Shown in pieces: positions 1 to 10,658 of a DNA stretch of 64,000 nt. Origin of the DNA: Rebecca billardiae RCC1528 (Eukaryota; Haptophyta). Position 1 is the stretch's first letter, and each line of letters starts with the position of its first letter. The stretch is from NCBI GenBank assembly GCA_965240325.2, contig OZ251250.1, forward strand, positions 186,001 through 250,000, written 5' to 3'. The notes beneath the pieces were generated by a model that saw nothing but the letters and a program-made list of their open reading frames with translations, was not told the DNA's origin and ran no database searches. A program made the position numbers and the translations under genes.

Positions 1-424
1 CCCGTCGCCCCGATCGGCGGCATGCTCTCCGCGCGCGTCCGTGCGTGCGTGGCGCTCGTCGCGTGTAGCGCGCAGCGTGGTGCGGCGGCCGGCGCGCGGT
101 CCAATGTCGCGCTCACGGTCAATCAGCGCGAATAGCGGAAGTCGCGGAGACTTCCTCCCGCCAAAACTCGGCGCCGCCCGAGGGAACTTTCACCAACGAC
201 CGGTCGGGGACCCGGGGTGCAGACCTCCTGGCCGCGGCCGGCGAGAAAATGTGCGCTCGCGAACCTTCGGCTGAGCAAGCACGGCCCGGCTGAGAGGCTG
301 CACCCAAAAATACCGCGCCTTTCGCTGGTGTTCGCTGCGGCGCAGTGATCTCCGCCGGCCAGATCAGCGCAATCACACACGGCTTCGCGCGTCGGGCGCG
401 AGAGGGGCTGCGCGCGTACTCGTA
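1..424. other. Left-edge intergenic sequence
   Basis: GC-rich sequence upstream of the first gene. Short open frames occur on both strands but none shows a recognisable domain or a splice structure. It probably holds the promoter and 5' UTR of the S1-domain gene that starts at 425. Confidence 0.5.
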
Positions 425-1428
425 ATGATGGCAGCAGGCGTGGCGCGGCGGCGAGGCCACCTCGCCGTGGTGGCGCTGCTCATCGCGGCGTGCCAGCCGT
501 GGGCCTCCGCCATGCGCACAGTCGTCGTGCGCGCGCGGCCCGCCAGCGCCATGGTCGTCATGCGCTCGGGCAAGCCGACCAACGTGCGCGCAGCGCTGCG
601 CGGCGCGCGCGATCGGCGGGCGGTGGGTCGGCGCGGGCGCTAGTCACCGCTGAGACCGCGCGCGCCGCGCGCGACGTGTGGGCAGCCGATCGGCGTGCAG
701 GTGGGCCAGCTCGTCTCCGGCAAGGTCATCGGCGTGCAGCCGTACGGCGCCTTCGTCCGGCTCAACGTCCCGGACACGAAGCGGGCCCCCACCGGACTTT
801 TGCATATCTCCCAGATCTCGGCGAAGCGCGTGGAAGACATGGAGTCGGTGTTCAAGGTGGGCGCGAAGGTAAAGTGCATGGTGATCGAGAGCGACCCCGA
901 GAAGAACCGCATCTCGCTCTCCACCCGCCCGCTCGAGAGCACGCCCGGCGAGATGCTGCGAGATCAGGCGGCCGTGTACGCGAACGCCGAGGAGGCGGCC
1001 GTCGCCTACCAGGTGGGTAAAATGCGGGTAATATGCGTCGGTGGGTTGGGCGCGTGTGCACGTGTGTGTGCGTGTGTGTGCTCCCGCGTGGGGAGTCGGG
1101 GCGGGGCCGGCGCGTGCCGGGCGGCGCGCAGACGCGCCTGCCGCGCCGTGTGTCCGGCCACGCGTGTGCCTCAATTGGCAACTGCTGGCTGCTGAGCGCG
1201 CCACCGCCTGCGCCAACACCTGCGCCAACGCCTGCCTGCGCCGCTGCCACGCCGCCGCCACGCCGCGCCTCGGTGCATCCCCGCTCGCTCCGCCCGACCC
1301 GCCGGCAGGAGCGCGAGGAGACGCAGCGCCGGCAGAAGCGCGCCGAGGCGCAGGCGGTCATCTTCGGGCTGGAGGACGCCATCATGGGTGACGAGCAAGA
1401 GACGACCGACAGGAGCGCGACCGTCTGA
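425..1428 (+). CDS. S1-domain RNA-binding protein, probably plastid-targeted (3 exons)
   Basis: Exons 425-622, 686-1012 and 1309-1428 join in phase to give 214 aa; both introns are GT-AG. Residues 1-30 form a signal-peptide-like segment (LAVVALLIAACQPWASA) followed by a basic, Ser/Arg-rich stretch, the layout expected of bipartite plastid targeting in algae with secondary plastids. Exon 2 encodes a classic S1 OB-fold: GQLVSGKVIGVQPYGAFVRL, then LLHISQIS and VKCMVIESDPEKNRISLSTR. Exon 3 adds a charged Arg/Glu/Gln helix (EREETQRRQKRAEAQ) and a short acidic tail. S1 domains bind RNA, and single-S1 proteins of this size in plastids act in translation or RNA processing; the exact role is inferred. 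Intron 1 is only 63 nt. Intron 2 contains a TG-rich run. The 3' end is tandemly duplicated (separate entry). The start is the first ATG of an ATGATG pair. Confidence 0.8.
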
Positions 1429-1567
1429 CTGCAGTCTGAGCTGCCCGCCCGCCTGCCCCGCCTGCTCCGCCCGCCATCATGGGCGACGAGCAAGAGACGA
1501 CCGACAGGAGCGCGACCGTCTGACTGCAGTCTGAACTGCCCCGCCTGCCCCGCCTGCTCCGCCCGTG
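1378..1567 (+). repeat. Tandem duplication of the 3' end of the S1 gene
   Basis: A unit of about 95 bp containing the last 16 or so codons, the stop codon and the adjacent 3' UTR (from GCCATCATGGG to CTGCTCCGCCC) is repeated almost perfectly immediately downstream. The first copy supplies the real C-terminus and the second lies after the stop codon. Differences are a few substitutions (GGTGAC/GGCGAC, GAGCTG/GAACTG) and a small indel, so the event is recent. Confidence 0.85.
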
Positions 1568-2233
1568 GGCCGACGGTCGCCGCCACCATGCCCATCACAT
1601 CGCGGCGGGACGCGGGGCGGCTCCGAGCGCGAGCCCACGCGCGGACCGCACCGGCGGCGGCGTACGTATAGACGTTACTACTTCCGATTTCATCGCGCGT
1701 CAATCAAGTATGAGCGGCTGTGCCAGGCGCGCTCAGCCCTGACTCCGGGTCATTAAGTAGCAGCCGAATGTACGGTGCAATGATGATATATTATATATAT
1801 ATATATATAATGTCGTAGCGCTCGCGGTTATAACTAGTGCGCGCGTCCGACCGGTCGTCACAGCAAATCAGTAATACTGCCGCGCGCAGGACGGGACAAG
1901 TACCACTGCCACTGCCAGGCGGCCCACTGTGCAGCGTGCAGGACTGTGTGTGCGTGCCTCCGCGTGGGCGAGTGTGCGCCTGCCAGCCGAGCGACCGAGA
2001 TGCCCCGCTCCCGCGGACCCGGACTGGCTCCCGGACCCGGACCGGCACGCATGCGGCGCGGCTCGCATGGCCATGCGCGCGCGGCAGCTGCGCCGTGCGC
2101 TGGCCTGGCGGAGGCCAGCGCGGCCAGAGCGGCGCGCTGGCGAGATCGACGCCATCGCCGTGGCGGGCGCGGCACAACACCCACCCACGGCCCGGCAGCC
2201 CGCCGCTCCGAGCGCCGCCACGGCGGGCGCGCC
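1568..2233. other. Intergenic region between convergent genes, with a short (TA)n tract
   Basis: The S1 gene and the OSCA/TMEM63 gene converge here. A (TA)n run of about 20 bp lies at 1791-1811. No open frame shows a recognisable domain; the long frames crossing 1929-3017 on + are shadows of the minus-strand gene. Confidence 0.6.
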
Positions 2234-5099
2234 TCAGGTGTCCATCGAGCGGCGCTCGCTGCCGCGACCGCCGCTCGCGCGGCTGCCGCTGGCGCGCGAC
2301 TTGCGCTTGCCATCCTCCGAGTCGTCGTCGTCGCCGCCCGCGCCCGCGGCGGCCTGCGCCGCGGCGATGGCGGCGGCGGCGGCGGCCTCGTCCTCGCCGC
2401 CCGACGGCGAGGTGTACGTCACCGCGTGCGCCGACTCGTACCGCCGCAGCCACGCGTACAGCGCGAAGAGGCCGGACTCATCGACCTCCGAGTCCGGACC
2501 GGTGGGCGGCGGCGGGAGCGGCGGGAGCGGCGCGCGGAGCGCGCCGCCGCCGCCGCCGCCGCCGCCGGCTGCTGCTGCGGAGGAGCCGCGGCCGGCCTCG
2601 AGCCCGCCGGCGGACGCGCCGGGCACGCACGGCGGCGTCCACGCCTTGAGCTCCGACGAGAGCGCGATCTGCAGGCTCTTCGTGTGCCCGACGGAGCGCG
2701 CGGCGTCGACGGCCGACGCGTCGACCAGTGGTAGCCGGCCGCGCGGCGCCCCGTGCGGCCCGAGCGCGTGGCGCTTGGCCATGCGCGCGCGGAAGACGAT
2801 GACGGGGATGGGCAGCGGGAGGATCGCGAAGACGTGCCACGCCGCGCCCGCCGAGCCCGAGAGCAGGATCACCGCGAAGTGGATCAGCGCGGCGAGGGTC
2901 ACCGCGTCCATCGCCTGCTGCGCGCCGAGCGCCGCGAGCGCTCCGGCCGAGTCGAAGAGAGGTGCAGAGACCGAGACGACGTCGACGCGCGCCTCGAGCG
3001 AGGCGGCGGCGAAGTAGAGGAGGCAGATGAACGCGGTGAGCGGCGCGATCGGCGCGTACGCCAGCGCGACGATCAGCACGAACCCGTCCCACGCCGTCTT
3101 CACGCCGCCGCCGAACGGAGGCGCGCGGCCGACCTCTGACGCAGCGAACGGCGTCTTGGCCAGAAGCGCGAGCTTCACCTTGCCCACGATGGCGCGGATG
3201 ACGCCGAGGGCGTTCTTGAGGGCGGAGCACGCGCGGAGGAACACGTACGCCATCATCACGCCGCTCGACGCCGGCACCGACGTCGCGAGCAGCGAGAAGA
3301 TGCGCGTGGGCTCGCTCCCTATCTCGACGAGTGCGGCGAACAGCGAGCTGCCGAGCATCGCGGCAAAGAAGGCGACGATGCGCAAAAAGACGGTGTAGTC
3401 GTGCTGCACGGAGCGCTCGATGGCCGACTTGGACCAGTACCCGCCGAGCTTCGTGTTCAGCACGCGCAGGATCGTCGCCATGAAGTTGAGCATAAAGTCC
3501 TGGATGGCCAGCGGAACGATGGCGGACAGAATAATGAGCGCAGTCTGCAGCGGCACCAGCGGAATCTGCGCGGCAAACTGAAGTGCGGCGACGATAGCGG
3601 CCTGGAGGAGCGCGATGAGGAGCGACCACCAGACGGTGAGGGCTGTGCGGGTGCACGCGGCGGTGGCGGCGGCGGCGGCGGGGCGCAAGGCGGCGTGAGA
3701 CGCTGCGCCCGCCGCGGCGCGCGCGCGCGCGCGCCTACTGGCTGCTCCTGGCACAGCCGCGGCTGTTCGCTCGAACGCCGCGCGCGCCGCCGCGCCGCCG
3801 CACCGCGCGCGCGCACGCACCGCTCTTGATCGCGAGGTTGATCATCGACGAGTTCTCGCGCGTGCGCGCCGGCTTGAGGTTCTCGAGCAGCATCCACTCG
3901 ATGTCGCGCGGCTCGGGCGCGGGCCAGAGGACCCACGCGCGGCCGGGCATCGCACCCTCGGCGCCGGCGACGAGCAGAGGCGCCGTGATCGCGGCGGTGG
4001 CGGTCTTGAGCGAGTCGAAGGCGACGACGGCGGAGCGCGCGCGCGGCGGGATCAGCTTGCCCTCGACCGCCTCCTCCGGCCCGTTCCCGTCCGGCTCGAA
4101 CTGCGGCGCCGTCGCCAGCGCCGCGTTGAGCGCCGCGCGCGCCTGCGCCGCCTCGGCGCGCGCGACGCGCGCCTTGTCGGCCTTTTTCGTCTTCGCCTGC
4201 CCCTTGTCGCGGTTCTTCTTGGCCTCGGCGATGGCGGCGTTGTCGGCGGAGGCGAGCTTCTTGAGGCACGCCGCGTACACCTCCACGCCCAGCCGCAGCG
4301 AGCCGTTCGGGATCTTCTTCCCCAGCAGCTTATCCTTCATCGTCGGCTCGGGCGGCGGCGCAGCGTCGTCGTCGACGCCGCCCACTTGGACCGAGCCGGG
4401 CGCGGCCGCGCGCCCCTGCAGCTCGGCCTTGGAGACGGGGACGGAGTACTTGCGCAGCTGGTGGACGGAGATGACGTTGTCCCCGTGCATCTTGCTGAAG
4501 AAGCTGCCCACCTCGTCGCGCACCGCCGACTTGGGCAGGTCGGTCACGACGGCGCAGTAGTGGTGCAGCGGGGGCGACGTGCGCAGGTGGCGGACGGTGT
4601 ACGCCGCGACGTCGGCGTCGAAGCGGTCGACGGCGCGCAGCGCGATCAGCGTGTTGACCCACACGCCGAGCACCGCCAGCCACAGCTGCCACCCGCCCAC
4701 CGGCGGCGCCAGCGCGTTCGCGAACGTGATCCGCGCCAGGCCGGCGTTCGCGTCGGACGCGAGTGCGTAGATGATTGCGAGCGGGAACGACGTGCAGACG
4801 AGGATGGCGACGAGCTCGGCGTGCATCGCGGCGCGCCAGCAGTAGAGCACGCCGTCGACGCCGCCCGCCTCGAGCAGCGCGTCGTCGTCCACCTCGCGCA
4901 GCCGCAGGATCCACTGGATCAGCCCCTTGGCCGTCACGAGCGGCCCGTCCGGCCGGTGAGGCCCAAACAGCTCGGGCCAGCGGCCGCGGAGGGCGAGGAA
5001 GAGGATGACGAAGACGAGGACGGTGATGAGCTGGAACACCACGAGCGAGATGAACTGCACCACGTCCGTCGCGAAGGGCATGCCCTCGATCGACGACAT
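2234..5099 (-). CDS. OSCA/TMEM63 (CSC1-like, DUF221) mechanosensitive cation channel
   Basis: Two exons, complement(2234..3642, 3821..5099), give 895 aa. The donor is AAGAGCG|GTGCGT and the acceptor CCGCACAG|CCCTCACC; phase 1 restores IKS-ALTVWW. The ATG at 5099 has a strong context (GCCAAGATGT). Residues about 9-37 form an N-terminal membrane helix (VVQFISLVVFQLITVLVFV), followed by two more helices, then a long cytosolic loop (about 160-420) with RNA-recognition-like segments (HHYCAVVTDLPKS, ARSAVVAFDSLKTA) and a Lys/Ala-rich coiled coil. Exon 2 carries the conserved channel core (IPLVPLQTALIILSAIVPLA and following helices) and an acidic/basic C-tail. In plants and animals this family forms hyperosmolality- or stretch-gated cation channels in the plasma membrane and endomembranes. 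The Gly/Ala/Pro runs in the C-tail are normal for this genome. Family assignment is firm; the gating stimulus is inferred. Confidence 0.88.
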
Positions 5100-5620
5100 C
5101 TTGGCCGCGGTCGGGAGCTCGCGAGCAAGCAGGTGTGTGTGCAGCCGCCGAAAGCACAGCAGTTGCGCGCGGCTAATCCGCGGCGGCTGCCGACAACCCG
5201 CGCGGCTCGTGAGCAGCCGCTCGCGATCTCCCCGGCGCGATTCCGCGGGAGATCGCCTCAAAACGCTCGGCGGGTGAAATGCTCGCACACGATTCGCCCG
5301 TTGCGGCGTTGCCACCCGTTGCAACGGGCAAGCTTGAATTACTCACGTGGTTGGATGGGAGCGATATTATCTGGCCGCTGATGAGACCTTGTTGATGAAG
5401 TGAGGTCTCGTACTGATCATGTCTGACGTCGTCAGGGCAGCCCTGCGGAATGATAAACAAATCATGAAAACATGAGCCGCCTTCACACATATTGAAGCTC
5501 GCATGTAGGGTGTGGTCATATGCAGCGCTTGAACCCGTGCTACTCGTTCAGTCAACCGTCGTCAGCAAAGCAGGCGCACGTGTTTGATTTCAATATTATC
5601 ATCTGAATATGGCGGTAGCG
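5100..5620. other. Upstream region of the OSCA/TMEM63 gene
   Basis: The sequence drops in GC content from about 5300 onward and contains no convincing coding region. The first 200 bp probably hold the promoter and 5' UTR of the minus-strand channel gene. The TIR element at 5621 begins immediately after this segment. Confidence 0.5.
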
Positions 5621-6162
5621 CGACTACAGGGGGGCCACACTATAAGTGTCAAGTTTGAAACGGCGCCCAGGTTGGGCGAAAAAAAAGATTCGCCCCCTTC
5701 TCGCCCTAGCTCTCAGCATGTCAGGGCATCCGTCAACCACGTGAGCCGTACCACGGCATTGTGCGACAGGTGGAGGTCGGGCATTCGGTCGGGTGCACCC
5801 GCGCGCTGTCTGGCGTGCTTGCCGGCGGCTCCGCGGATGTCATGACAGTCCGCGTTCCCCTCTCCGCGCCCGTGTCCGACCACGCCGCGCCCGCCAATGC
5901 GCGCGCCCCCCGAGGCCGCAGATACGCGTGCGATTTTGTGCGACAGGTGGAGGTCGCGCATTCGGTCGGGTGCACCCGCGCGCTGTCCGGCGCGCTTGCC
6001 GGTGGCTCCGCGGATGTCATGACAGTCCGCGTTCCCCTCCCCGCGCCCGTGTCCGACCACGCCGCGCCCGCCAACGCGCGCGCGCCCCGAGTGCGCACCT
6101 TGGGCGTCTGGAGCTTCGTGCGTTTCAGACTCGACACTTATACTATGGCCCCCCTGTAGTCG
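5621..6162. mobile_element. Non-autonomous TIR element (MITE-like), 542 bp
   Basis: The ends are inverted repeats of 42 bp with about four mismatches: the left end starts CGACTACAGGGGGGCCA (5621 onward) and the right end is its reverse complement (6121-6162). There is no transposase open frame. The interior is largely a 177-bp tandem duplication. No clear target-site duplication is visible outside the TIRs, so the superfamily is not resolved; the TIR core CAGGGGGGCC resembles hAT-type ends. The GGGGGGCC core is shared with the ends of the 11132-12861 segment. Confidence 0.75.
5757..6090. repeat. 177-bp tandem duplication inside the TIR element
   Basis: GTGCGACAGGTGGAGGTCG starts a unit at 5761 and again at 5938, a period of 177 bp. 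Both units continue through GATGTCATGACAGTCCGCG and CCGTGTCCGACCACGCC with few substitutions. The duplication is confined to the element interior. Confidence 0.85.
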
Positions 6163-6827
6163 TTGTGGAGGGCATCAGACGAAGAGTTCAAGCTGCGAGT
6201 CTCGTGGGCTAACTCCATGCCGTTGAGGAGCACGAGCACCAGCAAGTTTGTCTCACTTTGGGGGGGAGGGCACTTTGAGACATGACCGCCGTGCGCACGC
6301 CCGAAAGACGGAAGAGCTCACCAACAGCTGGGGAGAGCAAAGCTTCCCATTTCAGGTCAGCTCTTGGCGCGCTTATCTGTCATCAATCTGGCCGTCCCCG
6401 TAGCCGTAGGCCCGTGGCTCACGGTCCAATAGTGAGACGGTTCTAGTGACACTACCGCATGGCATGCGGCCCGCCGTCAGCAGGTTGGCGTCCTCTTGCA
6501 GTACGGGACGTAGACTACCTAGTGCTCACGTCACCGTGAAGGGCACCTTGCATCGCGGTTCGCGGCCGCCTCCAGTGGCGGGCACGTTCACGGCCTTGCC
6601 GCAGGCATGCACCGTGGGCACACATGCGCCGGCGCGCCGCGCCTCGGCAGACTTGCGTCCACCTCACCGGGCGCTGTAGCGCTTGCGAGGCGGGCGCCAT
6701 CACCACGCCCAGTTAGGGCAGCAAGGGCGCCACTGGGCCGCCACTGGGCCGCCGCCTTTGTCTCAAAGTGCCCTCTGTCTCATTCTGCCCTCATCGACCT
6801 GTACCGGCCCGGCCGGCGCAGCCTGCC
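6163..6827. other. Intergenic sequence 3' of the sulfotransferase gene
   Basis: No coding region is recognisable. The only local feature is a direct repeat near 6728-6755 (two copies of CACTGGGCCGC). This is the 3' flank of the minus-strand sulfotransferase gene. Confidence 0.5.
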
Positions 6828-7910
6828 TCATCGGCTCGCAGGCGGCGCGCACGCGCCCGCAGCCGCCTCGCTCCGGCGTGGCTCGTCGGCCAGCACGCGC
6901 GCGCACTGCGCGGACACCGCCTCCTGGCGCTGCTTGTGAGGCCGCCGATCGCCGCTCGGGCGCGCGCGCGCGCGCGCGGCGTCGTACGCGCGCGTGTCGC
7001 TGAGCACGTCGACGCCCGAGGACGCGCGCGGCTCGTCGCCCTCGGCAGCGTGCGCTGCGCTGCCCGCGGCGTGCGCCGCGCGGCCCAGCGAGCCCCCATC
7101 CAGGACGCGCGCGAGCTCGTCGTCGCCGCCCGCGCCGGCGGCGGCGCCTCCGTGCGCGCGTCCAACGAATGCCCACCGCGCGCCGGGCGCGGCGCAGCGC
7201 CCCGAGAGCGCGCGCACGTGCGCGTAGAGCCGCGCGTCGCGCGCGTACGCCCGCGCCACCAGCTCGCGCACCGCGGGGCACGCCTCAGGCCCGAGGCACC
7301 GCCTGCGGCTCGCCTTGGCTCGGATCGGCGATCGAATTTGCATGTGGCGCTGCAGGAGCTCTGGCAGGGCGTCGAGCGGCGCGAGCGCGGCGCAGCGCCG
7401 CGCGAAGGCCCACTGCGGCACGAGGTGGCAGTCCTGCGCGCCCGGCTGCTCCGCCTCGCGCGCCAGCACGCGCCGCGCCCACGCCTCGAGCGCGCCGCAC
7501 GAGTGGCACGCCGCCGCCGTCACGTTGCCGTGTTCGGAGCGCATCTCCTCCGCGCGAAAGAAATGGAGGCGGTGGCCCAGCTCGGAGAGGAGGCGCTCGT
7601 ACGGCTCGCGCACGACGCAATACGAGCGTGGCACGCACGCCTGCGGCGGCGTGTGCCACGTGCTGCACCAGCCGTGCTCCGTCCCGCTGCACGGCGCGGG
7701 CGGCAGCGCGAGAAGTTCGCGGAACATTCCGCCCGCCGCGCCGAGGGCGAGGTAGCGGCCGGTCTCGACGCCGCGGCGCTTCTTGAGCGACTGCTCGATG
7801 GAGCTGCCCCCCGTCTTCGGGATGTGGATCAGCCGGGACAGGTCGATCTCGCCGGCGCCGACCACCACTGCCGCGCAGAGGGCCATAGTGGCGTTCGGCG
7901 TGGGCGCCAT
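6828..7910 (-). CDS. Sulfotransferase-family protein (P-loop-like PAPS-binding)
   Basis: Intronless frame of 360 aa from the ATG at 7910 (MAPTPNATMAL); upstream in-frame codons continue but read as non-coding. Residues 29-37 (HIPKTGGSS) match the 5'-phosphosulfate-binding loop of membrane-type carbohydrate sulfotransferases, with Lys32 as the expected PAPS-contacting base. CVVREPYERLLSE at about 98-110 matches the 3'-phosphate-binding motif with its Arg and Ser. These enzymes move sulfate from PAPS to sugars, normally in the Golgi; a short hydrophobic stretch at residues 10-20 could be a weak signal or anchor. Several Cys residues between the two motifs suggest a lumenal, disulphide-bonded fold. 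The C-terminal 100 residues are Ala/Arg-rich and poorly conserved. The substrate is unknown. Inverted repeats begin 64 bp upstream of the start. Confidence 0.8.
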   Translation of the reverse strand: MAPTPNATMALCAAVVVGAGEIDLSRLIHIPKTGGSSIEQSLKKRRGVETGRYLALGAAGGMFRELLALPPAPCSGTEHGWCSTWHTPPQACVPRSYCVVREPYERLLSELGHRLHFFRAEEMRSEHGNVTAAACHSCGALEAWARRVLAREAEQPGAQDCHLVPQWAFARRCAALAPLDALPELLQRHMQIRSPIRAKASRRRCLGPEACPAVRELVARAYARDARLYAHVRALSGRCAAPGARWAFVGRAHGGAAAGAGGDDELARVLDGGSLGRAAHAAGSAAHAAEGDEPRASSGVDVLSDTRAYDAARARARPSGDRRPHKQRQEAVSAQCARVLADEPRRSEAAAGACAPPASR

Positions 7911-7973
7911 CGGGCGTGCTTGAGTTTGTACTCGTACCGTTCGCTCCGGCGTTCTTGCCCTCTTGGTGCAGAC

Positions 7974-10074
7974 GTACAGGTGGATACGGGCTAACTGGAC
8001 ACAGGGGCTATCTGGACACTCAGCGGGCGGCGGGCCTCGTGGCGAGGGCTCGTGGGCGAACGAGCACGAGCGCCCACTGGCGGGTCGCCACGACGGCGCA
8101 CGATGTTCGCTGAACTCACCTGGTCGTGAGACGTCGTCTGCGCACGCGCCAGGTCGCGCTTCTCGCCGCCTTCGCCTTGTGGCTTGTTTCGTGAGTCCCG
8201 CGCACGAGGGCGAACGCCAGCGTTTCAAGCCGCAAGGCGCGTGCGCGGACTCAGGAAGGGCGGACTCCGAGGCAAGGCGCGGTTGCGCTGGCGTGGGTAG
8301 GTCCCAGAGCAACCGTCCGAGCCGCTGCACACGCTTTTCCTCCGCGCGCGCGTCTCTGAGCTCGATTCCCATGCCTCAGCCAGTGCCAGGGGCTAATTGG
8401 ACAGTGCCATCCACTGGGCGCAGGAATTTCGGGTGGGGATTTTCTTTTCCGAATATGTTGGTGATGCCGTCAGAGCACCACCAACCTCTGCCGCTGGCGG
8501 CTGCGCTGAAGCGCGCTGGGCGGCGCTGGAGGGGCGAGATGGGCGCCGACTGCGCGCCCTCCTGCGGTAGTTGCGTGCCCGCGAAGGCGGTGCGCGTGGT
8601 TGAGCGCGGCTGAAGAGCAGCCATTTGCGTCGTTCCACCGCTCGCCGTTCGGAATCACTGCATCCGCCGCGCCTCAGGCCATCGCGTGCGCCGCACCAAC
8701 AAGGAAGTTGTGTGCATTCCTCGGCTGACTGCACGCGTGCCGCGAGCAGCGGCGTCGGCTTCCGGCACTTGGTTGCACTGGGCAATGTCCAGGTAGTTTA
8801 TGCACGCGGCATCGCTCGTCACAGTACGCTGCCTGGCATACGCATCTGCACGGGTCACACAGCCGTCAAAAGGCATGATCGAGCATCACGCAGCGGTTGG
8901 CATCGACCTACGGCGAGGGTCGTGTGAGCATGCAAAGCACTGACATGCGCCCTTCTGGATAGTGATGTAGTGAGCACATTCCCGCGTGAAAGGAGCGCGC
9001 GCCATTCAGGCACCGGAAGCGGCGTCGGGGCTGGATGCTCACGTCTTAGGCAGGCTGATGCTGCCTTCCGGCTGCACGGGTGCGTCTATCAAGGCTGACC
9101 GTGTGTGCACGATGCGCACCGTCAAGTTCGACACGAACGTCCAAACGTGAGCTACTGCTTGACAAGGTAGTATACACACATTCATACACGCGCCGTGTCA
9201 TCCGAGGAGGCACATACACGCAGGCCATCATGGGCCTCGTTCAGGTATGTTCTGCATCAGCACGCATGCATGCACGTACTAGCTCGGGCCAAGATTGACG
9301 TCGGAGCACGAGTCAGGGAGTTCACTGCCGGGGCAGAGCTGGACAGCGGTCACGTGTGTGGCCACTCCGCGCGAGCGCACATGCTCCGCGTCACCGCATA
9401 TCAGCATGGCGTGCGCTGCAACGTCATCGTCGGGCCAGAGCGCTTGTTCGACCAATCGGCTCGTATGAATGATGCAATCAGCACACCTGAACGCAGCTGT
9501 TCGGACCCACGCTCATGCGCGGCGGCGCAAGGTAGCGCAGTGCGTACAGCGTAGGCCTCGCCGCGCGGAAGCGCATGCTCCGTATGTGTCTCGCCTCGCA
9601 TGGCGCACGCGGGCGAGGCTGGCCGTGTGGCGGTGTGCACAGACAAGTGCTGGCCCGAGGCAAGTACAGCCGAATGCGATGCGCGGCGCGAAGCGGCGAA
9701 TGGCACTTCAGCACGACTGCCCAGCCTAGCTCGCCGGCTCTGCGCTCGCGGGATCGTCCACACGCACGGGAGCGCGGCGCCGTCGCCCGCTCGCCCGAGA
9801 CGCGCGCGTCCGCCGCGCAGCGCGCGGCTGAATAAATGCAAGGCGGAAATAAAAAGCGCGCCGATTTTCTGATTTCTCCGACCCTGGGTGCCGTGTCCCC
9901 AGTGGGCGGCCGCCACGCGCGGAGACGGGCCCGCAGCGCAGAAAGCGCGCTGCGGCGGAACTCCAGGGACCCCCTGAAGTCCGTCCCTGGCGCCCCTTCG
10001 ACCCCAATGCTCCCAGGGAGGCCTCCGCGTGAGTTGGGTCGGCCACTGTCCAGATCACCCGTATCCACCTGTAC
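7974..10074. repeat. Inverted-repeat pair bounding the interval between two sulfotransferase-like ORFs
   Basis: GTACAGGTGGATACGGG at 7974-7990 is exactly reverse-complemented at 10058-10074, and similarity continues inward (CTAACTGGACA against TGATCTGGACA). The arms lie about 64 bp upstream of the sulfotransferase start at 7910 and 33 bp upstream of the ATG at 10107. They could be the TIRs of a 2.1-kb element inserted between promoters, or paired upstream regions left by an inverted gene duplication. No target-site duplication is obvious. The 2.1 kb between the arms has no recognisable gene. Confidence 0.65.
7987..8403 (-). promoter_or_regulatory. Recurrent TGTCCA(A/G)(A/T)TAGCCC motif upstream of the sulfotransferase
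   Basis: Read on the minus strand, TGTCCAGTTAGCCCG (8001-7987), TGTCCAGATAGCCCC (8018-8004) and TGTCCAATTAGCCCC (8403-8389) occur upstream of the 7910 start. A fourth variant, TGTCCAGATCACCCG, lies on the plus strand at 10047-10061 upstream of the divergent ORF at 10107. Position and orientation relative to both ORFs suggest a shared cis-element, but subterminal transposon repeats would look the same. Confidence 0.4.
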
Positions 10075-10106
10075 AGAACCGCCTACAGTAACCGGTCCGA
10101 TACTGC

Positions 10107-10658
10107 ATGATGATGAATGCAGTTACAGTCGTGAAGACATCAATGGCGGCCGCCCTTGCGGCTTCGCTGCTCACGATCGCTTGCGAGTGGACCCTTGTTA
10201 CACTGGCTTGGGGGACGGTTCGGCGCCGAGGCAGGTGTCTACCCAGACGCAGGAAAGTGGCGGCTGGTCGGGCCCGGCACGTCGGCCTATACCTGCTCAT
10301 CATCAAAACCGCCACCACACCACCGTTCGTTATTTGCCTCGCGCCACAGGCGGGCTCTTCAGCCTGGAAGAAACTCCTCATCACCGTGGACGTGGAATCC
10401 GGCGGGTTCGAGTGGTGCCCGCAGGCGCAGGCAATAACTATGGTCGTGCAGTGCACCGCAATACACGCGCCAATCTATCGCGTCTGGCTCCCCGCCGACT
10501 CGGCATCATGCTCGGTGACCTCGTCACTGGTTGAGCTCGCCCTGATCGATCGCGTCGTGATCACGGCCACGCGTAACCTGCGTACGTGCGATTCCTCTCG
10601 CGTCGTTAAATTCGTATCAGGACTGGGGGCACAAGAGCGTCGTCCATGGGCACGGTGA
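10107..10658 (+). pseudogene. Sulfotransferase-like ORF, probably a fragment
   Basis: The 183-aa frame opens with MMMNAVTVVKTSMAAALAASL, a plausible signal anchor, and contains FVICLAPQAGSSAWKKLL. That resembles the PAPS-binding loop of HNK-1/chondroitin-type sulfotransferases (family pattern PK-x-G-x-S-x-W-K-x-L-L), though the usual Pro-Lys reads Pro-Gln here. No 3'-phosphate-binding motif follows in this frame and the frame stops after a further 75 codons, so the gene is truncated, broken, or has unrecognised downstream exons. It starts 33 bp after an inverted-repeat arm and is divergent from the sulfotransferase at 6828-7910. Loss of the P-loop Lys argues against activity. Confidence 0.4.

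Noticed and set aside
1929-3017. Plus-strand frame of 362 codons overlapping the OSCA/TMEM63 gene
   Set aside because: Antisense shadow of a clearly conserved channel gene.
5621-6162. Interpretation of the 177-bp tandem units as a CRISPR array
   Set aside because: Only two units, no repeat-spacer pattern, enclosed by TIRs and in a eukaryotic genome.
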